Assembly (NCBI GenBank): GCA_028281845.1
Contig: JANQJD010000015.1
Span: forward strand, 1-64,000
Source of the DNA: Rhodospirillales bacterium
Lineage (GTDB): Bacteria; Pseudomonadota; Alphaproteobacteria; Rhodospirillales; Rhodospirillaceae
Direction: 5' to 3'
Length of the DNA: 64,000 bases
Shown: in pieces, positions 54,503 through 63,562 of the stretch
Numbering within the stretch: position 1 is the stretch's first letter
Layout: every line of letters starts with the position of its first letter
Notes under the pieces: generated by a model
Seen by the model: the letters and a program-made list of their open reading frames with translations, nothing else
Databases searched by the model: none
What the model was told of the DNA's origin: nothing
Position numbers and translations under genes: made by a program

Positions 54503-55765
54503 TCACTCGGCTGCAGCTCGTGGTGCGACATCTTTACGAGCGTTCCATTGACGCACTTGCTCGTCCCAGTCATCCATCCGCACATAGGAGTTGGTGCGTG
54601 GATGGCTAATCATATTGGGATCAATATCAAGACCAATCGCTTCTAGGAAGTCAACTAACCCAATGCGTTCAATCATTTCGCCAGTCCGTTCATGTTCGAG
54701 AGCGTTTTCAGCGAAGAACTCAATGACTTTCTGGCCTAGCTCGACAAGCCGTTCAAAATCTTCATCACTTTCAAGTTTCATGAAGGGTACAACCACAGTA
54801 CCCATGAGATCGCCAATTTTCAGAGTACGCTTACCACCCACAAGAACCGTTACACCGCGATCTTTACCGGCCTTCAGAGCCTTTGTCATCACATTAATGC
54901 AATGCATGCAACGAACACACGACTTATTATCAACTGCAAGTGTATCATTGTCGTTAAGAGAAAGAGCATTGGTCGGACACATACTGATAACCTGATCGAT
55001 CATCCACTTGCGGCCATTTTTGCTCACGTACTCCCTGACCTTCTCTTGGTTGACCTGCATATCATCACGCCACGTACCAATCACTGCAAAGTCTGAGCGG
55101 TGTGTCGCGTTCACGCAGTCGTTAGCACAGCCAGAAACCTTAAACTTGAACTTATACGGCAAGGACGGGCGGTGCATATCATCCAGTACTGCATTGACTA
55201 GGCTGCGCATGGCGCGCTGCTCGTCAAAACAGGACTGTTCACAACGAGCGCTTCCAACACATGCCATCGACGTGCGCACTGCAGGGCCTGCACCACCTAG
55301 ATCGAAGCCAAGTTCGTTTAACTCGTCAAAAGCCGCCTGAAGGTTAGACGTACTAATGCCCTGGAACATGATGTCGCCAGATTGACCGTGAAATGCGATA
55401 AGACCGGAACCATACCTTTCCCATATATCACAGAGTTTTCGTAAGATATCCGTTGAATAATGCATACCAGCAGGCGGCATCACGCGAAACGTGTGAAACT
55501 CTTTTGAATCCGGAAACTTGTGCGCAACCTCGGAAAAACGAGGGATCACACCACCGCCATACCCAAATACAGTCGCTACGCCCCCTTTCCAGTACCCCTT
55601 ACGAGTTTCATACGAGTACTCTAGCTGGCCGAGCAAGTCCTTCATCATGTCAGCGTAAGGCTTATCCTCTGCTTGGGCTAATTTTTTTAGGCCTGTGACA
55701 AAACTGGGCCATGGACCGCTTTCAAGCTGGTCTAAAAGTGGTGTGCTTGGCATCGCCTTTGCCAT
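54503..55765 (-). CDS. dsrA: Sulfite reductase, dissimilatory-type alpha subunit
   Basis: The alpha subunit of the siroheme sulfite reductase. In 420 residues (ATG 55765, SD GGAGAGG) it has the siroheme/4Fe-4S cysteines C169-x5-C175 (CVGSARC) and C213-x3-C217 (CANDC), plus a ferredoxin insertion CVRCMHCINV and CPTNAL. A further in-frame extension to 55798 was rejected. With dsrEFH and dsrL alongside, the enzyme is of the oxidative type (inference). A possible small ORF and a promoter precede it. Confidence 0.97.
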   Translation of the reverse strand: MAKAMPSTPLLDQLESGPWPSFVTGLKKLAQAEDKPYADMMKDLLGQLEYSYETRKGYWKGGVATVFGYGGGVIPRFSEVAHKFPDSKEFHTFRVMPPAGMHYSTDILRKLCDIWERYGSGLIAFHGQSGDIMFQGISTSNLQAAFDELNELGFDLGGAGPAVRTSMACVGSARCEQSCFDEQRAMRSLVNAVLDDMHRPSLPYKFKFKVSGCANDCVNATHRSDFAVIGTWRDDMQVNQEKVREYVSKNGRKWMIDQVISMCPTNALSLNDNDTLAVDNKSCVRCMHCINVMTKALKAGKDRGVTVLVGGKRTLKIGDLMGTVVVPFMKLESDEDFERLVELGQKVIEFFAENALEHERTGEMIERIGLVDFLEAIGLDIDPNMISHPRTNSYVRMDDWDEQVRQWNARKDVAPRAAAE

Positions 55766-55855
55766 CGATCCTCTCCATATCATATCCATATGATCCATTC
55801 ATTCTTACCGTGCGAGCACGATAGCTCTCGCATCACACAGTACCCTTCAGACCAG

Positions 55856-56020
55856 TCAACCAGTCGCATGCATTGTCAGCAATAACTGGCCTTCCAGCCA
55901 CATAACATACATCTCAGCGGTTTCCTCCACATCCACGCAACCTTCCTGATGGAAGATCCCTCTGGAGAGAAAACGTCGCACGCAATTTTTCTGGCGAATC
56001 TCCCAATCGGGGACCACCAC
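55856..56020 (-). CDS. Possible 54-residue protein upstream of dsrA
   Basis: A short frame from GTG 56020 with VVVPDWEIRQKNCVRRF...FHQEGCVDVEETAEMYVMWLEGQ. It is acidic, has two Cys, and its codons look like those of nearby genes. I do not recognise it. The frame remains open upstream (to a GTG at 56203), but that part overlaps the likely promoter and is very AT-rich. It ends 90 bases before dsrA and would be the first gene of the dsr transcript. Confidence 0.4.
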   Translation of the reverse strand: MVVPDWEIRQKNCVRRFLSRGIFHQEGCVDVEETAEMYVMWLEGQLLLTMHATG

Positions 56021-56110
56021 ACCGTGCCTGACGACATGCTCCTTGCCCTCACAGCCTTCAATCCCTGTCGAAGGATATATGTATGCCTCTAGGAGGAGAG
56101 AGTTCCTTGG

Positions 56111-56139
56111 ATTATAAATTAACTCTTCGTAATATACAA
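56111..56139 (-). promoter_or_regulatory. Candidate dsr promoter
   Basis: On the minus strand TTGTAT (56139-56134) and a perfect TATAAT (56116-56111) are 17 bases apart. It would start near 56104, about 340 bases before dsrA. A 9-bp tandem (aatatacaa twice, about 56131-56148) overlaps the -35. Confidence 0.45.
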
Positions 56140-56219
56140 AATATACAAAAGAAATCCAGCGTATTTTGTCACCATATTTGATCGAGATTTTATCGAACAA
56201 CACATCACAAGGAGTGACG

Positions 56220-57146
56220 ATGCTGTCGACAGTATACTTCCCTCGTTCTAGCCACTCACCCTTTAACTCTGCTACTGCCGACTCTTATTGCCGCTGGCGT
56301 GACAACAAATTAAAGAATTATCCTACTAAAATAGAATCCTTAATAGTAGAAATAAAATCATTGAGTCATATGACAGCTGCAGAGAAAACAAAAATAGCAC
56401 GCTTATGTCATAAAACAAACATGGTCATCTATGCCGCTCCTTCTTCATCCAAAAGAGAAGAGCTTAAAAAATTTGCCAGTGCTTTTGGCTTAAGAAACTT
56501 CGACACAAACCCACTGTCTGACAAAGACAGTCTCTCATCCATTACCATTCAAGATAATGACAATATTAAAAAACATTATATTCCCTACACAGACCAGTCG
56601 CTTGCATGGCATACGGACGGCTATTACAATCCATTGAATCGGCTTGTGCGAGGGATGATCCTCCATTGTGTCACACCGGCCGTCATTGGAGGCACAAGTA
56701 CCGTGCTTGATCCTGAAATTCTCTACATTCGCTTGCGCGACGAGGCACCCGATGTGGTAGAGGTTCTGTCACGGCCCGATTCGATGAGGATTCCAGCTCA
56801 TGAAGGCATACGTTCACAAAGAACTGGACCTGTTTTTTCCTACAATGCTTCAGAAAGCAAGCACTTCCATATACACATGCGTTACACCCATCGTACCCGT
56901 AGTGTTGTCTGGCATGAAGAAGCAGTTGCCGCTGCTGCGCACTTGCGGACTCTTCTGGATGCAGAAGACGTCCCCCACATTTTTCGTTGCCGTCTAGAAT
57001 CTGGCCAAGGAATTCTCTGTAATAATGTACTACACGCACGCACATCCTTCCATGATACTCCACACTATAGGCGTCTCTTCTATCGAGCCAGATTTTTAGA
57101 GAGAATTTCCGATAGTAATTTGAAACTTTCAATAAGAAAATACTAA
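56220..57146 (+). CDS. TauD/TfdA-family Fe(II)/2-oxoglutarate dioxygenase
   Basis: A non-heme iron dioxygenase, 308 residues. The iron facial triad is visible: His131 and Asp133 in AWHTDGYYNP and His272 in NVLHARTSFHD; Arg residues in HYRRLFYRARF (about 284-291) would bind 2-oxoglutarate. AAGGAG is ideally placed before the ATG at 56220. It diverges from the dsr cluster and is followed 43 bases later by a small conserved protein. The substrate is unknown: a sulfonate or a trimethylammonium compound would suit the context (inference). Codons are A/T-rich at about 56300-56420. Confidence 0.85.
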   Translation: MLSTVYFPRSSHSPFNSATADSYCRWRDNKLKNYPTKIESLIVEIKSLSHMTAAEKTKIARLCHKTNMVIYAAPSSSKREELKKFASAFGLRNFDTNPLSDKDSLSSITIQDNDNIKKHYIPYTDQSLAWHTDGYYNPLNRLVRGMILHCVTPAVIGGTSTVLDPEILYIRLRDEAPDVVEVLSRPDSMRIPAHEGIRSQRTGPVFSYNASESKHFHIHMRYTHRTRSVVWHEEAVAAAAHLRTLLDAEDVPHIFRCRLESGQGILCNNVLHARTSFHDTPHYRRLFYRARFLERISDSNLKLSIRKY

Positions 57147-57189
57147 CCAATAGTCTAAAGTTCATACTATCATAGGCTATGGAGATACA

Positions 57190-57423
57190 ATGACTAATGG
57201 ATTACATGAGAATGCTACATTCCTTGACAAGTTTCCAGCCCCATGGGGAAAGGAAATCTTTCTGAAAACAGTTAATTACGAGAGTGGACTCAAAATGCTG
57301 CGCATCACAATCCGTGAAAGGAACCGTTTTACTTTAGTAGACCTAGACACAGAAACGGCCTCCAAGTTGGCGAGTCATCTGAGCACCTGGGCTACACACG
57401 CTAGAAAGAATATGGCGTTATAA
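57190..57423 (+). CDS. Small protein downstream of the dioxygenase
   Basis: A 77-residue cytosolic protein with a good GGAG SD. The body is EIFLKTVNYESGLKMLRITIRERNRFTLVDLDTETASKLASHL, which looks like a compact alpha/beta domain. I do not recognise a characterised function. It is probably co-transcribed with the TauD-like gene, and its coding appearance is convincing. Confidence 0.75.
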   Translation: MTNGLHENATFLDKFPAPWGKEIFLKTVNYESGLKMLRITIRERNRFTLVDLDTETASKLASHLSTWATHARKNMAL

Positions 57424-57687
57424 GATTTTTTTCGTATTAGACAAAGCGAAAAGCAAAGAGTGGTGTCTATTTCCCCCCCCCTTACTTTGCAAAACACTCT
57501 TCAAGCTGTCATTGGCCAGTGGACCGCTGATGACTTGGCATCGTGTAAGATTCTGAACAAGACTGGTGCACTCGCAAGCAGGCATGCTGTTTTTGAACAG
57601 CCTCGCAGCTATCACATGAATCCTGAGGCACGGGAATGCAGTGGAACTTAGTCACGCTCGTGCAGCGGCAGCGTGGGGAATCCATGT

Positions 57688-58413
57688 ATGAGTATGAGAC
57701 CTTCAGGGCGCACATCCGATCAACTCCGTACTGTCATACTAGAACCTCATGTTAACCAGCATGCAGAAGGCTCGTGTCTAGCCCGTTTTGGTCAGACTGC
57801 CGTTCTCTGTACGGCCTCAGTAGAGAAAAAGTTGCCACATTTTCTCCGTGGGACTGGGAGAGGGTGGATAACAGCTGAGTACGGCATGCTCCCCAGGGCG
57901 ACCCACACTCGTACCGACCGCGAATCTGTCCGCGGACGACAGGGTGGTCGCACGCAAGAAATTCAGCGTTTAATTGGTCGTTCATTGCGGGCCATCATCA
58001 ATCCGAAGGTCATGGGGGAGATACAGATCAAGATCGACTGTGATGTACTCTTAGCAGATGGGGGTACCCGGAGTGCCGCTATTACGGGCGCCTATGTTGC
58101 GCTCCACCTCGCATGTCAACGGCTGAGACAACTCGGTCTGTTAACATCTTTCCCAATAGTTGAGCAGATAGCTGCTGTCTCCTGTGGATTCTACCATGAC
58201 ATGGCTATACTAGATTTAGACTATACAGAGGATTCAACCGCTCAAGCTGATGCCAATTTCGTTCTGACATCTTCAGGTAAAATAGTAGAAGTTCAAGGGA
58301 CGGCTGAGGAGAAGCCCTTCACACACGACCAATTGCTCCAGCTCTTGGAGCTGGCACAAAATGGCATTAACACCTTAGTGAAAATACAAAGAAAAGCGCT
58401 TTTATCAGAATGA
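57688..58413 (+). CDS. rph: Ribonuclease PH
   Basis: A phosphorolytic 3'-5' exoribonuclease that trims tRNA 3' ends. It has MRPSGRTSDQLR at the start, CTASVEKKLPHFLRGTGRGWITAEYGMLPRATHTRTDRE, GRQGGRTQEIQRLIGRSLRA, IDCDVLLADGGTRSAAITGAYVAL and VEVQGTAEEKPF. The ATG at 57688 has GGGGA upstream (241 residues). rdgB follows by 12 bases. hrcA, often divergent here, is missing. Confidence 0.97.
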   Translation: MSMRPSGRTSDQLRTVILEPHVNQHAEGSCLARFGQTAVLCTASVEKKLPHFLRGTGRGWITAEYGMLPRATHTRTDRESVRGRQGGRTQEIQRLIGRSLRAIINPKVMGEIQIKIDCDVLLADGGTRSAAITGAYVALHLACQRLRQLGLLTSFPIVEQIAAVSCGFYHDMAILDLDYTEDSTAQADANFVLTSSGKIVEVQGTAEEKPFTHDQLLQLLELAQNGINTLVKIQRKALLSE

Positions 58414-58425
58414 AGTATACAGACA

Positions 58426-59028
58426 ATGCCACGTTTATTTTTAGAAAAATCTCTAATACTAGCAACTTATAATAAGGGAAAATTACACGAAATAAAGAAA
58501 CTACTTGCGCAATTTAGAATTCATATCGTCCCCGTCGAGAGTTTAGGATTAGCTGAATCAGCAGAAACTGGTAAGACTTTCGCGGATAACGCTACCGCTA
58601 AAGCCGTAGAAGCAGCGAAGGTAGTGGGCCTACCGGCCATTGCGGATGATTCAGGTTTGGTTGTGACAGCACTGGGCGGTGCGCCTGGTCTCTATTCTGC
58701 CCGCTGGGCTCGAGAAGAACGGAGCTTTATTGCTGCGATGATCAGAATTCACACCTTGCTGGGTGATACGAAAGATCGTTCCGCCTGTTTTGTATCTGCT
58801 CTCGCTCTAGCCTGGCCAGATGGACATACAGAAACATTCGAAGGGGTTGTGCAAGGAAAAATCGTCTGGCCTCCTCGGGGAAGAAATGGATTTGGTTATG
58901 ATCCGATCTTCCAACCCTCTGGTCATACCGCTACCTTTGCCGAAATGGATCCTACGTTCAAACAGACTATCAGCCACAGAACTCGTGCATTTTACAAGTT
59001 AGCTGCTGCATGTTTACAATCTTCATGA
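58426..59028 (+). CDS. rdgB: Non-canonical purine NTP pyrophosphatase
   Basis: It hydrolyses dITP/XTP to keep these bases out of DNA. The 200-residue protein has LATYNKGKLHEIKKLL, DDSGLVVTALGGAPGLYSARWA, PRGRNGFGYDPIFQP and the C-terminal SHRTRA. The first 100 bases (to about 58530) have A/T-ending codons, then codon use shifts. It is in an operon with rph. Confidence 0.97.
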   Translation: MPRLFLEKSLILATYNKGKLHEIKKLLAQFRIHIVPVESLGLAESAETGKTFADNATAKAVEAAKVVGLPAIADDSGLVVTALGGAPGLYSARWAREERSFIAAMIRIHTLLGDTKDRSACFVSALALAWPDGHTETFEGVVQGKIVWPPRGRNGFGYDPIFQPSGHTATFAEMDPTFKQTISHRTRAFYKLAAACLQSS

Positions 59029-59137
59029 TTAAAAAGTTTCTGACTCAACAATATTTACAAGGTAGATATTTTAAATCAGGTGTGTAAATATGTTTTATTA
59101 TTTTTATACTAATACTAGAGAAAGATCCTAGCACAGG

Positions 59138-59170
59138 CTGCGAAACGTGCCTGTCGTCGCAGGTTTTGTT
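59138..59170 (+). terminator. Possible terminator between rdgB and lpxK
   Basis: CTGCGA (59138-59143) and TCGCAG (59157-59162) form a stem before GTTTTGTT. A competing ACAGGC/GCCTGT stem is nested nearby. Confidence 0.35.
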
Positions 59171-59173
59171 GTG

Positions 59174-60169
59174 TCAGGGAGCAAGATGTTGCCTGTTGAC
59201 TTGTGCAAGCACCGTCTCTAAGCTCCTTTCATCGTTGTTATGCCAAGCTAAAGTCACTGTCAACACCACAATCTTCTCTCGTTGCTCCGGAGACAGACGG
59301 ACCGCGTCCTTAGCCGTTGTAATGGGAATGGCTTGAGATTTTAAGGATTCATCGAGAATGCGCTGAATCTCACGTACCGTATATGGTCTGTGATCCGCAA
59401 AAGAATAACAGGCTATCGGCAGAGCACCAATGGCCCGTAGAGTGCTAAAAAATTTTTCTGGACGACCAATGCCGGCAAAGGCAACGACTCTCTGTCCCGC
59501 TAGTAAAGCTGATTCTGGTCCAGGGACAAAATATGCCTGAAAAACAGGTAATTGAGAAGGAAAGGATTTTGCTGAGATATCAGATCTGTAAGGTTCCCCT
59601 ATTAATACTATTGCAGAGGCACGTGCCAGACCACGTCCTACTGACTCCCGTAAAGGTCCCGCTGGAAGGAGTCTGTTGTTCCCAAATCCATACGTTCTAT
59701 CAACCACCACGAGCGCGATGTCCTTCTCTAGGCTAGGGTCTTGATAGCCATCATCCATAACAATGACATGCGCCCCCAGAGCCACTGCTAAGCGCGCACC
59801 ATCTGCACGTCTATGTGCAATAATTGTTGGAGCTTGCGCCGCTAAAAGCAGTCCCTCGTCCCCCACATGTCCAACCTCATCCCGTTCTAGAACCACCTGC
59901 CGTGGTCCGTGTACCTTCCCGCCATAGCCGCGCGCCAGGAACACTGGCTGAAGGCCCAATGAACGGATTTTCTGCGCGACCGCTATTGCGACAGGAGTCT
60001 TCCCAGCGCCACCAGCTACGAGGTTGCCCACACAAACCACTGGTACTGGTGCCCGCCACGAGCGGCTTTTGGCTAGACGCCAGGCTGTGACAGCCCCATA
60101 CAGACGCCCGAAGGGACTCAGAAAATGTGCAAGTAATCCGTCTCCTTGCCAGAAAGCAGGAGCCTGCAC
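59174..60169 (-). CDS. lpxK: Tetraacyldisaccharide 4'-kinase
   Basis: A membrane-associated kinase adding the 4' phosphate to lipid A. The 331-residue protein has the P-loop VGNLVAGGAGKTPVAIA, LARGYGG, VGDEGLLLA, VIVMDDGYQDPSLEKD and LLPAGPLRE. It starts with GTG at 60169, 2 bases after the waaA stop, so the genes are translationally linked. Confidence 0.95.
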   Translation of the reverse strand: MQAPAFWQGDGLLAHFLSPFGRLYGAVTAWRLAKSRSWRAPVPVVCVGNLVAGGAGKTPVAIAVAQKIRSLGLQPVFLARGYGGKVHGPRQVVLERDEVGHVGDEGLLLAAQAPTIIAHRRADGARLAVALGAHVIVMDDGYQDPSLEKDIALVVVDRTYGFGNNRLLPAGPLRESVGRGLARASAIVLIGEPYRSDISAKSFPSQLPVFQAYFVPGPESALLAGQRVVAFAGIGRPEKFFSTLRAIGALPIACYSFADHRPYTVREIQRILDESLKSQAIPITTAKDAVRLSPEQREKIVVLTVTLAWHNNDERSLETVLAQVNRQHLAP

Positions 60170-60171
60170 CT

Positions 60172-61554
60172 TTAATGTACCGTTTCAGGTACGAATCCAG
60201 GATCAAGATAAGGGCCGAGTCTTTTGAGCAAGCGTACCATGATGTCCCCTGCTTCTGTCGTCGCTAATCTCTGACCCGTCCTTCCCATGGCTGTCCGTAC
60301 AGTGATCCCTTCAAAAAGAGCAGCAATCTCCGCACAAAGGTGTGCCTCATCTTTTACGATCCGTGCGGCGCCAGCGGTGACCATGCGGGTTGCGATATCT
60401 GAAAAATTAGTCATATGCGGTCCAAAGAGAACAGCACAGCCCAACCTGGCCGGTTCTAGGGGATTCTGACCACCACCAATACAAAGAGATTTACCTATGA
60501 AAACAATAGAACAGACACGAAATAATAATCCTAATTCACCAATAGTATCAACTATATATATACCAGATACTACTGGTATGATTTCATTCATACTACGTCT
60601 TGCCACTTTTAGACCTGCTGCAGTTAATTCAGTTGCAATAGCTACTCCCCGAGAGGGATGGCGAGGTGCGATGAGAGTGAGAAGTTTCGGATAGGATAAA
60701 ACAAGTCTTTGGTGAATACGACCAACAATAGCCTCTTCTCCCGCATGTGTGGAAGCGGCTAACCACACCGGCCGTCCTACTAGCGGAACGCGTATCTTGG
60801 CTAAGGCCTCTCTATCAGCTGGTAGAGGCGGCGACACAAATTTAAGATTCCCAATATACTCAGTCTGCCGGGCACCTAAAACTGAGAGACGCTTACAATC
60901 CTGTTCTGTCTGCCCAAGACAGAGATCAAATGCTGTGAGCATAGCTTTGATGATTCCCTGTGGCCATTTTTGCCATCGCTGAAAAGAACGCTCAGAAATA
61001 CGGCCATTGATCAGCACAAGAGGAATAGCACGTTCTTGAACTGCCAAGATGGCGTTGGGCCAGAACTCGGATTCAGTCCACAACACGAGAGTTGGACGCC
61101 AATGATCCAAGAAACGTCTGAGAAATACAGGTCTGTCCACAGGGATGTACTGGTGATACGCCCGGATTGGCAGACGTTTTTTTGCCAGTATGGCGGAAGA
61201 GACACTGCACGTCGTAAGAAGTATTGATAAATTAAATCGTATTTTTAATAAATTTTCTATTAAAGGTAAAATAGATAAAGTTTCTCCAACGCTTGCCGCG
61301 TGCAACCACAGGAGGGAACCTGGCGGTCGTGACTGTCCTGGTCGACCTAAACGTTCTCGGAACCGAGAAAACTCTTCTTTGCCATGCCACAAGCGCCATG
61401 CAAGGTATCCTTGTATCACAATACCACAAGTATTCATAAGCCATTTGTATAGATAGAGCACCCAAGATTTATTTTCCGATTTCGGAATCTTGCTGTGCTC
61501 TTTACGGAAAGACTTTAAAAATTTGATCTTTTTTATTTGTACAGAGTAACGCAT
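60172..61554 (-). CDS. waaA: 3-deoxy-D-manno-octulosonic acid transferase
   Basis: It adds Kdo to lipid IVA, next to the inner membrane. Key blocks are LLWLHAASVGET, TESEFWPNAI, LINGRISERSF, GNLKF, AASTHAGEE, IAPRHPSRG and GGQNPLEPARLG. The 460-residue protein starts at ATG 61554 with an extra basic N-terminus of about 35 residues; an internal start (LYKWLMNTCG) is possible. With lpxK it shows the cell makes lipopolysaccharide. An AT-rich codon patch is at about 60480-60560. Confidence 0.95.
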   Translation of the reverse strand: MRYSVQIKKIKFLKSFRKEHSKIPKSENKSWVLYLYKWLMNTCGIVIQGYLAWRLWHGKEEFSRFRERLGRPGQSRPPGSLLWLHAASVGETLSILPLIENLLKIRFNLSILLTTCSVSSAILAKKRLPIRAYHQYIPVDRPVFLRRFLDHWRPTLVLWTESEFWPNAILAVQERAIPLVLINGRISERSFQRWQKWPQGIIKAMLTAFDLCLGQTEQDCKRLSVLGARQTEYIGNLKFVSPPLPADREALAKIRVPLVGRPVWLAASTHAGEEAIVGRIHQRLVLSYPKLLTLIAPRHPSRGVAIATELTAAGLKVARRSMNEIIPVVSGIYIVDTIGELGLLFRVCSIVFIGKSLCIGGGQNPLEPARLGCAVLFGPHMTNFSDIATRMVTAGAARIVKDEAHLCAEIAALFEGITVRTAMGRTGQRLATTEAGDIMVRLLKRLGPYLDPGFVPETVH

Positions 61555-61706
61555 ATATCACTCTTCTTTCAGAAAAGCGCACATTAACAGATAGAAAAGC
61601 TATGGGTAGAGATATCATCTTACCTTTTCGCCTCGCCTCCCCAACACCCCAAAGCCTTACGCTCACAAAACGCACCCAAAAATCATTTATATTTCAAATA
61701 AATTTC

Positions 61707-61750
61707 GCTATATCCATAGCATATTTTTGCTATATCCATAGCATATTTTT
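61707..61750. repeat. Two-copy 22-bp tandem duplication
   Basis: A 22-bp unit (starting gctatatccatag, ending atattttt) is doubled perfectly at 61707-61728 and 61729-61750, between waaA and the HAD gene. Confidence 0.9.
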
Positions 61751-61756
61751 GTTGTA

Positions 61757-62335
61757 TCATGGTATTACTGTCGGATGATCTGTTAATGCAAGCATTGCCC
61801 CATCGTGGGGCAAATTACCATAACCCCATGTCGGACCATTGCTTCCAGCAAGCCACTCCCGGACTCTCCGGGCCTTTTCTACACCTGTGCAGGAGGCTGT
61901 CATCATTTCTCCAGTCAACACGTTCCCATCTATACCAATTTCTGTTGCGAGTAGGCCGTCAACAGAGAGCCCTTTCATCTCAAGGAGAGCTGAGACATAG
62001 ACTGACAAGCTACCTGTCGCTACTACAACGTGACACCCTTCATTCTTATGCCGGATCAGTGCCTCTGTCGTTCTACCTATCCAGTGAAGGTGTGTGAAGA
62101 CACGTTCAGCGGCTTGCCACGCTTGGGTAAGCGTTTTCCCCACTAGCGCTCTTCGAAGTAATTCAGCACGAAAAATATCTAACTTACAACCTTTTATAGA
62201 TGTTTTAAGTCCAGCAATACAGCAAGAAGACGCAAAAGTTCTTTTTCCAGCGATCGCATACAAAAACATTGCCAGACTCTCTTGGTGAATGAGTGTCCCA
62301 TCAAAATCAAAAACGGCCACACCAGCGGTATCCAT
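61757..62335 (-). CDS. HAD-family (IB) phosphatase
   Basis: A haloacid-dehalogenase-like hydrolase, 192 residues. Motif I is VFDFDGTLIHQ; motif II VVVATGSLSVYV; motif III/IV is YGNLPHDGAML, where a canonical enzyme has YGDSxxD, so Asp is replaced by Asn in this position. It resembles SerB/phosphatidylglycerophosphate phosphatase-type proteins. The substrate is unknown. Confidence 0.8.
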   Translation of the reverse strand: MDTAGVAVFDFDGTLIHQESLAMFLYAIAGKRTFASSCCIAGLKTSIKGCKLDIFRAELLRRALVGKTLTQAWQAAERVFTHLHWIGRTTEALIRHKNEGCHVVVATGSLSVYVSALLEMKGLSVDGLLATEIGIDGNVLTGEMMTASCTGVEKARRVREWLAGSNGPTWGYGNLPHDGAMLALTDHPTVIP

Positions 62336-62408
62336 GCAGTTCTCTCGCTTTTTGTTGTATTTTTGCCAATGCCATTATGCATTATGCATTCCATGATTAT
62401 GCATTAAT

Positions 62409-63473
62409 TCAAGCAGCTGTGCGCCCGTCTGGTTCATCGTTGTTACGGCCCTTTCTGTCTGTCCAGACAAATGAGGCAATAACACCAGTCGTGAGTGTGC
62501 AAAGAATAACCAAGAGGCTTGTATTCGGACTGATGTGGAGAAAATCCCAGCCAAAAACGTGTTCCCCGGATTGGAGAGCGAGTTTGAATGCGATGAAAAA
62601 CAGTAGTACAACTACTGATTGTTCTAAATATACGAGATATCTTGTAAGGGCGGCAAGCACAAAGTAAAGTGAGCGGAGTCCAAGGACAGCAAAAATCATT
62701 GCGGCATAGACGAGTAAAGGCTCTTGTGTAACTGCGATAACGGCAGGAACAGAGTCAAATGCAAACATGACATCAGATGTCTCAATCGTCATGAGACAGA
62801 GAAAAGCAGGCGTAGCAAACACTGCTGAGTTTTTACTGCCAGAGAGCAGCCGTTTCAGTGCAGGGTCTGACCTCGTCAGATTTTTCACCACAGCGCGTGT
62901 CACGAAGAACCGTTCAGCATGCAGACGCGGAAATATCGGGATGATCTTCTTTGTTAATCTTACAGACCAGTGAGATGAGTAGTCTGTGAGCAGTGTGTCC
63001 TTCTTCTCATGGCCCCAACTCGAAAGAATCTTCCAGCCGGACCACGCCACGATAGCGGCAAATAAAAAGCCAATCCATGATGTCAGATGGAAAAGCCCTG
63101 TGCCAGCCGCTACAAAGAGAGCGCGGAAAACAAGCGCACCCATGATGCCCCAGTACAGAATCCTGTGCTGCAATGCACCGTAAATACCAAAAGATGCAAA
63201 TATAGCCATAAAAACAACCAAATTATCTACAGATAGAGATTTTTCTAAGGCAACGCCGGCAAGATAAAGATCTGCCCATTGTTTGTCGAACCTCATCCAA
63301 AGATAGCCGTAGAAAGCAAGCGCAAGACAAATCCAGAACACAGACCAAAGACTAGAGTCCAGGAGGGAAATATTCTTTGTTTGCCTATGAACAAAAAGGT
63401 CCATAAAGACTGAGATGGCTATGGCTGTGACGAAAAAGAATATCGCCTCAATTGGAAAGCCAAAGTGAGCCAT
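62409..63473 (-). CDS. TerC-family membrane protein
   Basis: An integral membrane protein of the TerC/Alx family linked to metal (Mn) export or tellurite resistance. In 354 residues about nine hydrophobic segments are visible, with the conserved acidic motifs VALEKSLSVDNLVVFMAIF and TIETSDVMFAFDSVPAV. A start at ATG 63473 matches the family. It is directly downstream of terB. Confidence 0.92.
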   Translation of the reverse strand: MAHFGFPIEAIFFFVTAIAISVFMDLFVHRQTKNISLLDSSLWSVFWICLALAFYGYLWMRFDKQWADLYLAGVALEKSLSVDNLVVFMAIFASFGIYGALQHRILYWGIMGALVFRALFVAAGTGLFHLTSWIGFLFAAIVAWSGWKILSSWGHEKKDTLLTDYSSHWSVRLTKKIIPIFPRLHAERFFVTRAVVKNLTRSDPALKRLLSGSKNSAVFATPAFLCLMTIETSDVMFAFDSVPAVIAVTQEPLLVYAAMIFAVLGLRSLYFVLAALTRYLVYLEQSVVVLLFFIAFKLALQSGEHVFGWDFLHISPNTSLLVILCTLTTGVIASFVWTDRKGRNNDEPDGRTAA

Positions 63474-63491
63474 AGAGACATCCCCGTAAAT

Positions 63492-63517
63492 ATGAGTGTA
63501 ATAAATGAGTGTAATAA
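63492..63517. repeat. Two-copy 13-bp tandem duplication in the terC leader
   Basis: atgagtgtaataa is doubled (63492-63504, 63505-63517) between terB and terC. Confidence 0.85.
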
Positions 63518-63562
63518 ACTACAGTTAAGATCTGAAAGATTGATGTCTTAAAGGTCTAAGCT

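Noticed and set aside
57460..57651. A 63-codon plus-strand frame before rph
   Set aside because: It contains a C9 run, weak codon pattern and no recognisable features; no SD worth noting.
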